A stretch of 64,000 nt of DNA from UBA11400 sp964473555 (GCA_964473555.1 CAYYPL010000008.1:62001-126000); one strand, 5' to 3'; positions 33,333 to 41,158 are shown, counted from the first letter of the stretch. Numbers and translations: made by a program. Notes: a model not told the origin generated them from the sequence alone.

Positions 33333-33725
33333 ATGAAGCCGCATCGAATCTTGTTGATCGAACCCCATCGGGACATTGCGGATCCACTGGCCGAGTTGCT
33401 CCGCTCCATTGGGAAAGAAGTCAAAGTGATACAGAACGTGGATGTACTTATCAGTAATACTGCGTTCGACCAGTATGATCTGATCATCGCCGATACCGAC
33501 AATTTTTGCTCGTTCAACTATGAACTGGCAAAGCGTCGACGGGAGGGTGAAATCAAGCCTCTTTTATACCTCATCGGTTGTTACTGCATGCAAGATCGAA
33601 CCAGGCAGCTGGTCCAACTCGGTATCGATGGCATTATGATCAAACCCATTGAATTCGATGCCATGATGTTCGACATTGAGCGTATTTTGATGAAAGTTTC
33701 TCCCGAACTAAGCACGGCAAACTGA
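33333..33725 (+). CDS. Stand-alone receiver-like protein
   Basis: A 130-residue protein with a receiver fold and no output domain. Start ILLIEPHRDIADPLAELL has one acidic residue where receivers have two; the phospho-acceptor Asp is probably in LIIADTDNF near residue 53, and the Lys is in IMIKPIEF near 106. Altered acidic pocket and unusual cysteines (LIGCYCMQ) suggest it may not be phosphorylated in the usual way. It lies between the porin terminator and hemL; role unknown. Confidence 0.65.
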   Translation: MKPHRILLIEPHRDIADPLAELLRSIGKEVKVIQNVDVLISNTAFDQYDLIIADTDNFCSFNYELAKRRREGEIKPLLYLIGCYCMQDRTRQLVQLGIDGIMIKPIEFDAMMFDIERILMKVSPELSTAN

Positions 33726-33758
33726 GTCCATTATCTTCAATCTGACTTAGTTTTTCGT

Positions 33759-33766
33759 TAACTTTG
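33759..33766 (+). promoter_or_regulatory. Candidate -7 box TAACTTTG before hemL
   Basis: TAACTTTG matches TAnnTTTG and stands only 6 nt before the hemL ATG at 33773. If used, transcription would start at or next to the start codon, giving a leaderless message. No clear -33 element is seen. Confidence 0.4.
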
Positions 33767-33772
33767 GCGATT

Positions 33773-35062
33773 ATGAATAATGCCAAAAGTAAAGCCCTTT
33801 TTTCCAGGGCAACCGAATTAATTCCGGGTGGAGTCAACTCCCCGGTCCGTGCGTTTAAAGCCGTTGGCGGAACGCCGATCTTCTTCAAAAAAGCGGCGGG
33901 TGCTTATCTGTATGATGAGGATGACAATACCTATATCGATTATATAGGTTCCTGGGGACCCATGCTGCTTGGACATGCTTATCCAGCTGTGATTGAAGCT
34001 GTGCAAAAAGCTGCTGCCGATTCTACTTCTTTCGGCGCTCCAACGCGTCGTGAAGTCGAACTTGCCGAGCTCATTTTAGACATGATTCCCACAATGGATC
34101 GTATCCGCATGGTGAACTCGGGTACGGAAGCCTGTATGAGTGCGATTCGTGTGGCCAGAGGATACACCAAAAGGAATAAAATCCTCAAATTTGAGGGTAA
34201 TTATCATGGACACGCGGATAGTTTTCTGATCAAGGCCGGAAGCGGAGCGCTTACATTAGGTACGCCAAGCAGTCCTGGTGTTACACCCGGAACCGCTGCG
34301 GATACTATTTTGGCCAGATATAATGATCTTGAGCAGGTTCGAGACTTGTTCAAAGCTCAGGGGTCTGAGCTTGCAGCCGTAATTCTGGAACCTGTCGCTG
34401 GGAACATGGGATGTATCCCGCCCGAACCTGGATTCCTGGACGGTCTGCGTATGTTATGTGATGAGTATGGAGCTTTACTGATTTTTGATGAAGTGATGAC
34501 TGGATTTCGACTTACGCCTGGCGGAGCTCAGGAACTCTATGAAATCAAGGCTGATCTGGTGACCTACGGCAAGATCATTGGCGCAGGACTTCCAGTTGGT
34601 GCTTATGGAGGCACAGAAGAAGTAATGAACGTAGTTTCTCCGGTTGGACCGGTGTATCAGGCTGGAACGTTATCCGGTAATCCATTGGCTATGGCTGCAG
34701 GACTGGCACTTTTGAGTGAATTACACCAAAATCCGAAGCACTATATCGAGCTTGAAGAGAAAACGGCTTACCTTGAAAAAGGCCTTGATGAAGCACTGTC
34801 AACAGCTGGGTTTCCATACTTCATCAACCGTGTCGGATCTATGATTTCAATATTTTTTACCGAACAGCGTCCGACTGACTTCGATAGCGCCATCAAAACC
34901 GATGCCGAGCGATTCAAATCGTACTTCCACCACCTGTTGGATTCTGGAATTTACCTGCCGCCAGCTTCCTACGAAGCATGGTTTTTGTCCAACGCTCATA
35001 CCTACGCCGATCTGGATGCCACAATTGAGGCAACCCACAGCTGGGTCAAAAAGAACGCGTGA
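33773..35062 (+). CDS. hemL: Glutamate-1-semialdehyde 2,1-aminomutase
   Basis: A 429-residue PLP enzyme that turns glutamate-1-semialdehyde into ALA, the second C5 step. Seen: PGGVNSPVRAFKAVGG at the start, NSGTEACMSAIRVAR near residue 120, DEVMTGFR near 240, and the PLP lysine in YGKIIGAGLPVGAYGG near 267. The frame opens with a TTG at 33764, but the ATG at 33773 fits the family. Its stop overlaps the GTG start of the next gene (35059-35062). It lies some 7 kb from hemB rather than in the main run. Confidence 0.96.
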   Translation: MNNAKSKALFSRATELIPGGVNSPVRAFKAVGGTPIFFKKAAGAYLYDEDDNTYIDYIGSWGPMLLGHAYPAVIEAVQKAAADSTSFGAPTRREVELAELILDMIPTMDRIRMVNSGTEACMSAIRVARGYTKRNKILKFEGNYHGHADSFLIKAGSGALTLGTPSSPGVTPGTAADTILARYNDLEQVRDLFKAQGSELAAVILEPVAGNMGCIPPEPGFLDGLRMLCDEYGALLIFDEVMTGFRLTPGGAQELYEIKADLVTYGKIIGAGLPVGAYGGTEEVMNVVSPVGPVYQAGTLSGNPLAMAAGLALLSELHQNPKHYIELEEKTAYLEKGLDEALSTAGFPYFINRVGSMISIFFTEQRPTDFDSAIKTDAERFKSYFHHLLDSGIYLPPASYEAWFLSNAHTYADLDATIEATHSWVKKNA

Positions 35063-36318
35063 AAAACATCCGGTTATTTACTGTATTCCTGGTCGTATTG
35101 ATTGACCTCATCGGGTTCGGGATTATCCTGCCGCTGATGCCCTTTTATGCCTCTGAATTTGGTGCCAGTCCGGTCATGATCGGATTGTTGTACAGTATTT
35201 ATTCGGTTGCACAGCTTGTTTTTTCACCCATTTGGGGTGGACTTTCGGACCGAATTGGCCGTCGTCCGATCATGCTTCTGAGTACTCTGGGTGCTGCTGT
35301 GGCTTACATTGTATTTGGTTTCGCAGAGACCTTTGCGGTTTTGTTATTGTCCAGGTTAATGGCGGGCGTAATGGGAGGAAATATTTCCACTGCGCAGGCC
35401 TATATCGCGGATGTAACCTCGGTCGAAGATCGCGCGCGCGGTATGGGACTTATTGGAGCAGCGTTCGGACTGGGATTTGTGATGGGGCCGGCACTGGCGT
35501 CGGGCTTGATTCATCCATCTATTCCTGCTTTTGTTGAGTCGATCGGATATTCTGGCTTCGCTTCGTGGTTGTCTGAGCATTCGTATGCCATTCCTGCCTT
35601 TTTTGCCTCTATGTTGTCGTTTGTGAGCTTCTTAATGGTCTATTTCAGGCTCGAAGAGACCGTTGTTCCGGGTGCCGAAACTAGTTCTGGGGCCAAAGAC
35701 GGGGTATTCACCAAGGCATACTGGACGAATCTGATTGCTACGGGAAAAAGTTCGCAAACGGGATACATACTGATTTTGCTGATGGGCGCGATGTTTATTT
35801 TATCCTTTGGCCAAGCCAGTCTGTACAGTGCTTTCCCATTGTTTTGTGAGGCTGTATTGGGGATGACAGCCGGTCAAGTGGGTATACAGTTTTTTTGGTT
35901 GGGGATCATTACGGCTGTGATCCAGGGCGGATTGATGCGTCCATTGACCAAGGTTTTTCGGGAGGAAACCCTGTTTTTGGTCGGTAATGTGCTGATGGCT
36001 GTTGGTTTGGTTTTGCTTGGTACGGCGAGCAGCATCCAACAGTTGACTATGTACCTTGCATTGATGGCAGTCGGGCACAGTTTGAATCTTCCGACGGTGA
36101 CTTCCCTGATATCCCAGAAAGCGGATCCCGCGCGTATGGGTGCTACCATTGGGGCAACACAAGGGCTCTCGGGTCTTGGTCGTGCTATTGGTCCGACCTG
36201 GGGTGGATTCCTGTTTGGTATCGGCGTCGGACTACCATTTTGGTTGACCGGGATTGTGGTAGCTGGAACGGTGGTAATTGGGATAGCGGTAAAGCGGGCG
36301 AGCGGGCCAGCAGGCTAG
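35059..36318 (+). CDS. MFS transporter, TetA/TCR-like
   Basis: A 419-residue, 12-helix major facilitator protein. Helix 1 is LIDLIGFGIILPLMPFYA; the motif-A loop is GGLSDRIGRRPIML near residue 61; helix 5 has GAAFGLGFVMGPALAS, the motif-C antiporter signature. This places it with tetracycline/drug:H+ exporters. Coupling to hemL by a GTGA overlap raises the idea of porphyrin or ALA export, but this is only context. GTG start. The last residues (AVKRASGPAG) and the TAG stop are coded by an octamer repeat, so the natural end of the protein may have been replaced. Confidence 0.88.
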   Translation: MKNIRLFTVFLVVLIDLIGFGIILPLMPFYASEFGASPVMIGLLYSIYSVAQLVFSPIWGGLSDRIGRRPIMLLSTLGAAVAYIVFGFAETFAVLLLSRLMAGVMGGNISTAQAYIADVTSVEDRARGMGLIGAAFGLGFVMGPALASGLIHPSIPAFVESIGYSGFASWLSEHSYAIPAFFASMLSFVSFLMVYFRLEETVVPGAETSSGAKDGVFTKAYWTNLIATGKSSQTGYILILLMGAMFILSFGQASLYSAFPLFCEAVLGMTAGQVGIQFFWLGIITAVIQGGLMRPLTKVFREETLFLVGNVLMAVGLVLLGTASSIQQLTMYLALMAVGHSLNLPTVTSLISQKADPARMGATIGATQGLSGLGRAIGPTWGGFLFGIGVGLPFWLTGIVVAGTVVIGIAVKRASGPAG

Positions 36319-36324
36319 CAGATT
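36285..36324. repeat. Octamer repeat AGCRGGCY over the MFS stop
   Basis: AGCGGTAA, AGCGGGCG, AGCGGGCC, AGCAGGCT, AGCAGATT run from 36285 to 36324. The MFS stop TAG (36316-36318) lies at the GGCT/AGCA junction, exactly where the hemB stop lies in the related array at 26850. Inverse units of the same family appear at 36514-36529, at the far side of the element. Confidence 0.8.
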
Positions 36325-36439
36325 GGCAGCTTTGCTGCGGATGGGTGATTGCATCACGGCGGTGCTCACTTCGTGATCGTCGGTGCAGTTTACACTGCGT
36401 GGGGGCTTGCATTCGCAAACGGTTTAGCAGTTTAGCTGC
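36325..36439. repeat. Mini-hairpin array B, 20-nt period
   Basis: Six hairpins: GCAGC-TTT-GCTGC (36326-36338), GTGAT-TGC-ATCAC (36345-36357), TCAC-TTC-GTGA (36366-36376), GCAGT-TTAC-ACTGC (36385-36398), TTGC-ATTC-GCAA (36407-36418), GCAG-TTTAG-CTGC (36427-36439). Loop centres lie 19-21 nt apart. Stems differ while pairing is kept. Linkers are G-rich (GGATGG, GGCGGT, GTGGGGG). The open frame 36240-36461 crosses it and is not a gene. Confidence 0.85.
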
Positions 36440-36443
36440 GTTG

Positions 36444-36500
36444 TATGTTTTTGACCGCTGAGTTTTTTCTTCGAAAAAAATAGGCGTCCAAAATTCATAC
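36444..36500. repeat. Degenerate copy of the 14.3-kb long hairpin
   Basis: From 36466 to 36496 the sequence (T run, CTTCG, A run, then TAGGCGTCC and AAAATTC) matches 14300-14334 almost base for base. The left arm (36449-36465) has diverged so the stem is now imperfect, while short GTATG...CATAC ends still pair. It lies between two converging genes and may still act as a terminator. Confidence 0.65.
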
Positions 36501-36513
36501 AACTTCGCAAAGT

Positions 36514-36529
36514 CCTGCTTGCCCGCTTG
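36514..36529. repeat. Inverse octamers CCYGCTTG x2
   Basis: CCTGCTTG, CCCGCTTG read on the other strand as AGCGGG/AGCAGG units, so they are the inverse of the octamers at 36285-36324. The two sets bracket the hairpin array. Confidence 0.55.
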
Positions 36530-36538
36530 CCTAATAGC

Positions 36539-36757
36539 CTATTTCCTCATAAAGAGATCGATACCCAGAGCCATCAGGATGGCGATCTGGATAATGGCTA
36601 TTATCGTAAACAGGACGAGCTTATACAGCACGAGTATATAATCCTGCTTGGTCGCAAGATTTTTAGGTAGCCAGTAGCCTTTTTTGTACATAAAGTAGGT
36701 CGATCCGATGGATGCAATGAAGAAAACACCGACCAGTATGATAAACTTGACGATCAC
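36539..36757 (-). CDS. Small two-helix membrane protein
   Basis: A 72-residue protein with two membrane helices (about residues 3-24 and 43-66) joined by a basic loop. No family recognised. The GTG start overlaps the hemG stop by 4 bp (36754-36757), so it is probably made together with the oxidase. A partner or membrane anchor role for HemG would be a guess. Confidence 0.6.
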   Translation of the reverse strand: MIVKFIILVGVFFIASIGSTYFMYKKGYWLPKNLATKQDYILVLYKLVLFTIIAIIQIAILMALGIDLFMRK

Positions 36758-38181
36758 GGCACAGGATTAATTTGAGTGAGTGGATGATTCCAGCTATGAC
36801 GTATGCACGCGTCAAGGGAAATTCCGGTTCTGAAATTACCTGCAAGATAAAAACCCGGATTCATTTGTTCAATGAGATCCATTACTTCCAGAAACTCTGC
36901 AAATCCGATTTCATACTGGGGGATTGCCTTGCTCCAGCGTGTAAAATGACTGAATACGGGTGCTGATCGAACTCCAAGCAAGGTGTTGAGATCTGTTAGA
37001 ACGATTGCGCTCACCTGGTCTTCGGTCAGGTCGACCAGTTCCGGATTCCGCATGCCTCCTATAAAAACGGTCAAGGTAACGTGATTGTCCGGAGCCCGGC
37101 CTGGGAAAATTGAAGACGTAAACAGACATCCAAGTATATTCATGGATTCTTTCTCGGGCACCAGTACTCCGAATCCGTCAAGGGGATGTGCGATGGATTG
37201 TCGAGGGAATCCAAGTGTTAAACTGGAAACGGGAGCATAGGGCAAGTCTGGGAGTTTGGTGTCAGGTAGACCTTCAAACCCAGTGAACGTGATGTTTCCA
37301 AGAGCATGTGTAGGACCTGTAAAGATGAGTTTTGAGTAGGAAGTGGGAAGTGGGGAGTGGGTATTGTGCGAAGTGGAGAACGGGAGAACAGGAGGACTTT
37401 CGTTAGGGTTTTGCGATGACACAGATAGATAATAGGTGTTGTTGGGATGGCGGACTATAGATTTGACCCGGGTATTCAGGTGCAGGCTTGTTCCAAGTTT
37501 TGCCGCCAGGGCATTGGTCAGCTCCGAGAGTCCATCAGGGAACGTGAGTACGCGTTTTTTGTAGGCCTGTTCGCCGGACTTTTTGCGCTGGCGCATGCGC
37601 CCAATGGACCCTTTTATCAAAGATCCAAACTCGTCTTCGAGTGCTTTGACCTTGCCAAACGCATGCCCAACAGACAACCGCTCAGGATCTCCGGCATAGA
37701 TGCCACCTACCATCGGATTAATGGCATAATCCAGAAACTCAGCTCCAAGCCGTCTTCTGACGAACGATGCCAAAGATTCATCGGCGTTCGGGACACGCAA
37801 TACAGGGCGAAATGGTTCGCCTAAAACCCCAAACTTCGCTTTCCAGGAAAAAAGCGGAGTTTTAACCGCGGTAACTGCACTATTTGGGACTAACTGTGGT
37901 TTTTTGTACCGAACAATATATCGTCTTTTAGCCTCCGTTGAAGCCTCAAGAAGACGGTCTCCAAGCTCTAATGATTCAACCAGCTCGGTAACAGATGAAT
38001 CAGAATCCTGAATGGAATTTGGTCCGGCTTCTGCCAGCCAGTCTCCCTGCCGATGGGATCTGATGGCACCACCGGGATTAGAACTTGCCTCAAAAACGGT
38101 CACGTCATGACCATCGCGCTTGAGCCTCCAGGCCAGCGTCAGACCACTGATACCCGCTCCAATGATTCCAATTTTTTCCAT
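36754..38181 (-). CDS. hemG: Protoporphyrinogen oxidase, HemY type
   Basis: A 475-residue FAD enzyme of the oxygen-dependent PPOX family, which makes protoporphyrin IX. N-terminal IGIIGAGISGLTLAWRL with FEASSNPGGAIRS, then WLAEAGPNSI, PMVGGIYAGDPERLSV near 165 and the C-terminal FYLAGNFRTGISLDACI support this. The start is ATG 38181, not the TTG at 38187. Between the strand YYLSVSS and SKLIFTGPTHAL there is an unusual Pro/Ser/Thr-rich insertion of about 30 residues (roughly 252-284), part of it coded by heptamer repeats. Divergent from the TonB receptor; last step before HemH. Confidence 0.92.
   Translation of the reverse strand: MEKIGIIGAGISGLTLAWRLKRDGHDVTVFEASSNPGGAIRSHRQGDWLAEAGPNSIQDSDSSVTELVESLELGDRLLEASTEAKRRYIVRYKKPQLVPNSAVTAVKTPLFSWKAKFGVLGEPFRPVLRVPNADESLASFVRRRLGAEFLDYAINPMVGGIYAGDPERLSVGHAFGKVKALEDEFGSLIKGSIGRMRQRKKSGEQAYKKRVLTFPDGLSELTNALAAKLGTSLHLNTRVKSIVRHPNNTYYLSVSSQNPNESPPVLPFSTSHNTHSPLPTSYSKLIFTGPTHALGNITFTGFEGLPDTKLPDLPYAPVSSLTLGFPRQSIAHPLDGFGVLVPEKESMNILGCLFTSSIFPGRAPDNHVTLTVFIGGMRNPELVDLTEDQVSAIVLTDLNTLLGVRSAPVFSHFTRWSKAIPQYEIGFAEFLEVMDLIEQMNPGFYLAGNFRTGISLDACIRHSWNHPLTQINPVP
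37334..37361. repeat. Heptamer repeat RAGTRGG x4 inside hemG
   Basis: GAGTAGG, AAGTGGG, AAGTGGG, GAGTGGG on the plus strand, with looser units to 37384. This is the same family as 15983-16024 and 26911-26938 (inverse). On the coding strand it reads in frame as Pro/Ser/Thr-rich residues (THSPLPTSYS) of HemG. Confidence 0.8.
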
Positions 38182-38372
38182 ATCCAAAAATAAGCAATTT
38201 GATCGAATCCTCTTCCATTCCTGCCCTATTCAGACACAAACATCCAGTAATTTCCAACAACTTAAGATACCTATCTGTCAACGCAAGTCCCCGATCGCTA
38301 AGCATCATGCAGCACCTGCGTTATTGTTTATTTAGACTAGATACAATTAATAGTTGACAACACGTTAATCCG

Positions 38373-38403
38373 TTCCTAATTTAGACACATTCAATATTAG
38401 GAA
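38373..38403. promoter_or_regulatory. 8-bp inverted repeat, candidate operator
   Basis: TTCCTAAT (38373-38380) and ATTAGGAA (38396-38403) are perfect inverse copies 15 bp apart. TTGACA stands at 38354-38359, 17 bp before TAATTT at 38377, so the left arm overlaps a possible sigma-70-like -10. It lies in the gap between divergent hemG and the TonB receptor. An iron- or heme-responsive repressor is possible, but it is not a clear Fur box. Confidence 0.4.
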
Positions 38404-38441
38404 AAAATGTAAACGTTAGTCATAGATTTTATTAATTATAC

Positions 38442-40649
38442 ATGTTATATATGTTCAATATCAAAAGATTTTCCATCTTTGCGATTTTATTTATTTCAGC
38501 TGGTCCAATTCAGGCACAGGTTGTGCCAGTGCAAGTATCCAGTGAAGCGGATTCGCTCAAAAAGGCGACGATGCCACAAATCGAAGTAATCGGACAACAG
38601 GGCAGATTTGTCCGGATTCCAGGCTCGGCAGAACTCATTCATGTTACACAGATCCAGAATAGTTCGCAGCTGAGTGGAAACGAAGTAATCCGAACTGTAA
38701 GTGGAGTACACGTTGTTGACGAAGAGGGACTCGGACTACGGGCAAATATCGGGATCCGTGGTCTGGATCCGGATCGTAGTCGAACGGTCCTGGTGCTCGA
38801 AGATGGCGTTCCTGTGGCCCTGAATCCCTACGGAGAGCCCGAATTATATTATACCCCTTCCATGGACCGTATGGTCGGAATGGAAGTTCTAAAAGGCAGC
38901 GGATCTATACTTTTTGGGCCACAGACGTTCGGAGGGGTAATTAATTACCAGACCGCGAATCCTCCTGCCGTTCCGACTGCGACTGCACTTGTGCGTGGTG
39001 GACAAGGCGGACTGTTCACCGGAAAATTTGGGTATGGAACCACCTACGGCAACACCGGATTCCAGGCTACGTACGTTCGTAAACAAGGTGACAATGTGGG
39101 ATTAATCCATTTTGGTATTCATGATTTCAATACAAAGGTAAAGCTTGTTCTCGCAGAAAACTCAATTCTCGGTTTCAAAGTGGGATTCTACGACGAGCAG
39201 TCTAATTCAACCTATATCGGACTCACTCAGGCTATGTACGATTCAGGGAACTACTATTTTGAGCAAATTGCTCCGGATGATGTATTAAGTATCCGCCGGT
39301 ACAGTGCATCCGCTACACTGGATCATTTTTTCAATAACAATGTCCGCCTGAAGACCACTGCTTTTGCCTATGCAACTACCCGAAACTGGGCCCGTCAGGA
39401 TTTCGATACGGTTCCGGTTGCCGGCCGTGAGTATGCCCGAATTGTAGGCGATTCATCCATTCCTTTCGGAGCACTCTATTTCAGAAACACAACAGGTAAC
39501 CGTGACCGACAATTTGAGGTTATTGGTATCGAACCAAGGCTCAGTGTGAATTATATCGCCGCCGATTTGCGTAATGAACTGGATTTCGGTGTGCGATTCC
39601 TGTATGAAAAAGCGTATGAACAGTTTGTGATCGGATCGGTAAATCGTCCAACTTCAGGTCCGTTGCGCGACGACGAAATCCGCTCGGGCCAGGCTTTTAG
39701 TGCGTATGTGCAGAATCGTTTGTATGTATCGGATGATTTCACGGTTACCCCAGGTCTGCGATTGGAATATTTCCAGTATGATCGTGAGATCTATCGAATG
39801 GGAAATCAAGAAATGAATACCAAAACATCCGGCGAAATTACCGAATTCATTCCAGGGGTAGGATTCAATTATAAAATCAGTGAAAGTGGATCGATTTATG
39901 CTGGTGTGCACCGCGGTTTTGGCCCCCCTAGAACCAAAGATGCTATCTCGTCTTCAGGTGTGGCCGAAGATCTGGATGCAGAGCGAAGCTGGAACTATGA
40001 GTTAGGTGCCCGAACCCGTCTGCACGAGTCGGTTGGGTGGGATGTTACGGTGTACTTTATGGATTTCTCCAACCAGATTATACCAGTGAGTGAGTCCTCT
40101 GGTGGACTTGGAACGGGCCTTACAGGTCTTGTAAATGGTGGAGAAACTCGTCATTGGGGTGTGGAGTCAAAACTGAATGTGGATCTGGGTCAGCTTTTCG
40201 AAATCAAGACCGGACTTCTGTTTCGCACCGCTGCCACCTTCGCCAGTTCTGAGTTCGGCAATGACCGGTTTGTCGCCTCAGGTGGACAACAGGTCAATGT
40301 GAAAGGGAATGCTTTACCCTATGCTCCCGATTTCATGGTCAACTCCAGGCTGGATGCCACGTTTACATTCGGACTGACACTGGGACTTGAGCTGAATCAT
40401 GTTGCCCGACAATACACCGATTTACTGAATACGATACAGGCTTCATCAAATGGTCGAACCGGTTTGTTACCATCCTATACCGTTATCAATGGTGTAATTG
40501 GGTATAATATCCCGGGATATGAGTCAGCAAGTCTGAATCTGAGTATCAAAAATCTGACAGATGAGCGATATATGGCGACGCGTCGTCCGCAGGGAATTCG
40601 ACCGGGTCTTGCACGATTCGTGAGTGCCGGATTCGACCTGAAATTCTGA
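38442..40649 (+). CDS. TonB-dependent outer-membrane receptor, FecA-like
   Basis: A 735-residue receptor. Signal peptide to IQAQ (about residue 26); plug domain (about 45-165) with SGNEVIRTVSGVHVVDE, IGIRGLDPDRS and LEDGVPVALNPYGEP, ending MEVLKGSGSILFGPQTFGG; then a 22-strand barrel closing LARFVSAGFDLKF with terminal Phe. The PDRS/LEDG/YGEP plug resembles ferric-citrate-type (FecA) receptors. It likely imports a ferric chelate, and stands head-to-head with hemG at the end of the heme region. The ATG at 38451 is an alternative start. Confidence 0.9.
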   Translation: MLYMFNIKRFSIFAILFISAGPIQAQVVPVQVSSEADSLKKATMPQIEVIGQQGRFVRIPGSAELIHVTQIQNSSQLSGNEVIRTVSGVHVVDEEGLGLRANIGIRGLDPDRSRTVLVLEDGVPVALNPYGEPELYYTPSMDRMVGMEVLKGSGSILFGPQTFGGVINYQTANPPAVPTATALVRGGQGGLFTGKFGYGTTYGNTGFQATYVRKQGDNVGLIHFGIHDFNTKVKLVLAENSILGFKVGFYDEQSNSTYIGLTQAMYDSGNYYFEQIAPDDVLSIRRYSASATLDHFFNNNVRLKTTAFAYATTRNWARQDFDTVPVAGREYARIVGDSSIPFGALYFRNTTGNRDRQFEVIGIEPRLSVNYIAADLRNELDFGVRFLYEKAYEQFVIGSVNRPTSGPLRDDEIRSGQAFSAYVQNRLYVSDDFTVTPGLRLEYFQYDREIYRMGNQEMNTKTSGEITEFIPGVGFNYKISESGSIYAGVHRGFGPPRTKDAISSSGVAEDLDAERSWNYELGARTRLHESVGWDVTVYFMDFSNQIIPVSESSGGLGTGLTGLVNGGETRHWGVESKLNVDLGQLFEIKTGLLFRTAATFASSEFGNDRFVASGGQQVNVKGNALPYAPDFMVNSRLDATFTFGLTLGLELNHVARQYTDLLNTIQASSNGRTGLLPSYTVINGVIGYNIPGYESASLNLSIKNLTDERYMATRRPQGIRPGLARFVSAGFDLKF

Positions 40650-40740
40650 CCTGCTTTCATGGCTACACCTTTGAATGCATCGCTGGTGGGATTGATCTGT
40701 CCGGCGATGTTCGTTTATAGAATCCGGTCACAGAAAGTGC

Positions 40741-40748
40741 TATCTTTG
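40741..40748 (+). promoter_or_regulatory. Candidate -7 box TATCTTTG
   Basis: TATCTTTG, identical to the box at 8556, lies 41 nt before the ATG of the AhpD-like gene. No clear -33 element at the expected spacing. Confidence 0.4.
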
Positions 40749-40789
40749 TGTATTCAACCATCTGTATCCACTTCAGACTTAGTGATTAT

Positions 40790-41146
40790 ATGACCGATAA
40801 AAACCGACTTGAACTGTTTCGTGAAAAACGGGCCAAAATGAACGATAAAATCTTTGCACTGGACCATCTGGGAGTTAAAAGGTTTTTTAATCTGGACAGT
40901 AACACCTATCGGGACGGGGCATTGGATGGAAAAACCAAGGAGCTTTTGGGATTGGTGGCATCTGCGGTGCTCCGTTGCAACGATTGCATTGATTATCACC
41001 TCGAGCAGTGCTACAAACAGGGATACAGCAAGGAAGAAATGATTGATGCGATGAATGTAGCCCTGATAGTAGGTGGAAGTATTGTAATTCCACACTTTCG
41101 CCATGCCGTTGAGACCATTGAATTTCTCGAAGCCGAAGGGCGTTAG
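40790..41146 (+). CDS. Carboxymuconolactone decarboxylase / AhpD-like protein
   Basis: A 118-residue protein of the AhpD-like family. The motif CNDCIDYHLEQC (about residues 64-75) carries the CxxC pair and nearby His of AhpD-type peroxidase partners. Family members are small helical enzymes in peroxide defence or ring-lactone chemistry; the CxxC favours a thiol-redox role. The frame opens at a GTG at 40748, but ATG 40790 fits. It converges on the barrel gene with a 12-bp gap. Confidence 0.85.
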   Translation: MTDKNRLELFREKRAKMNDKIFALDHLGVKRFFNLDSNTYRDGALDGKTKELLGLVASAVLRCNDCIDYHLEQCYKQGYSKEEMIDAMNVALIVGGSIVIPHFRHAVETIEFLEAEGR

Positions 41147-41158
41147 TCTGTCAAGCAA

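Noticed and set aside
36240..36461. 73-codon open frame at the end of the MFS gene
   Set aside because: It overlaps the MFS gene in another frame and then the octamer and hairpin repeats; its coding is an accident of the repeat.
36285..36529. Insertion-sequence remnant
   Set aside because: Inverted octamers flank the interval, but no transposase fragment or target-site duplication can be seen, so I keep it as a repeat element only.
38373..38403. Fur box before the TonB receptor
   Set aside because: The repeat does not fit the GATAAT-type Fur consensus; it is reported only as a generic candidate operator.
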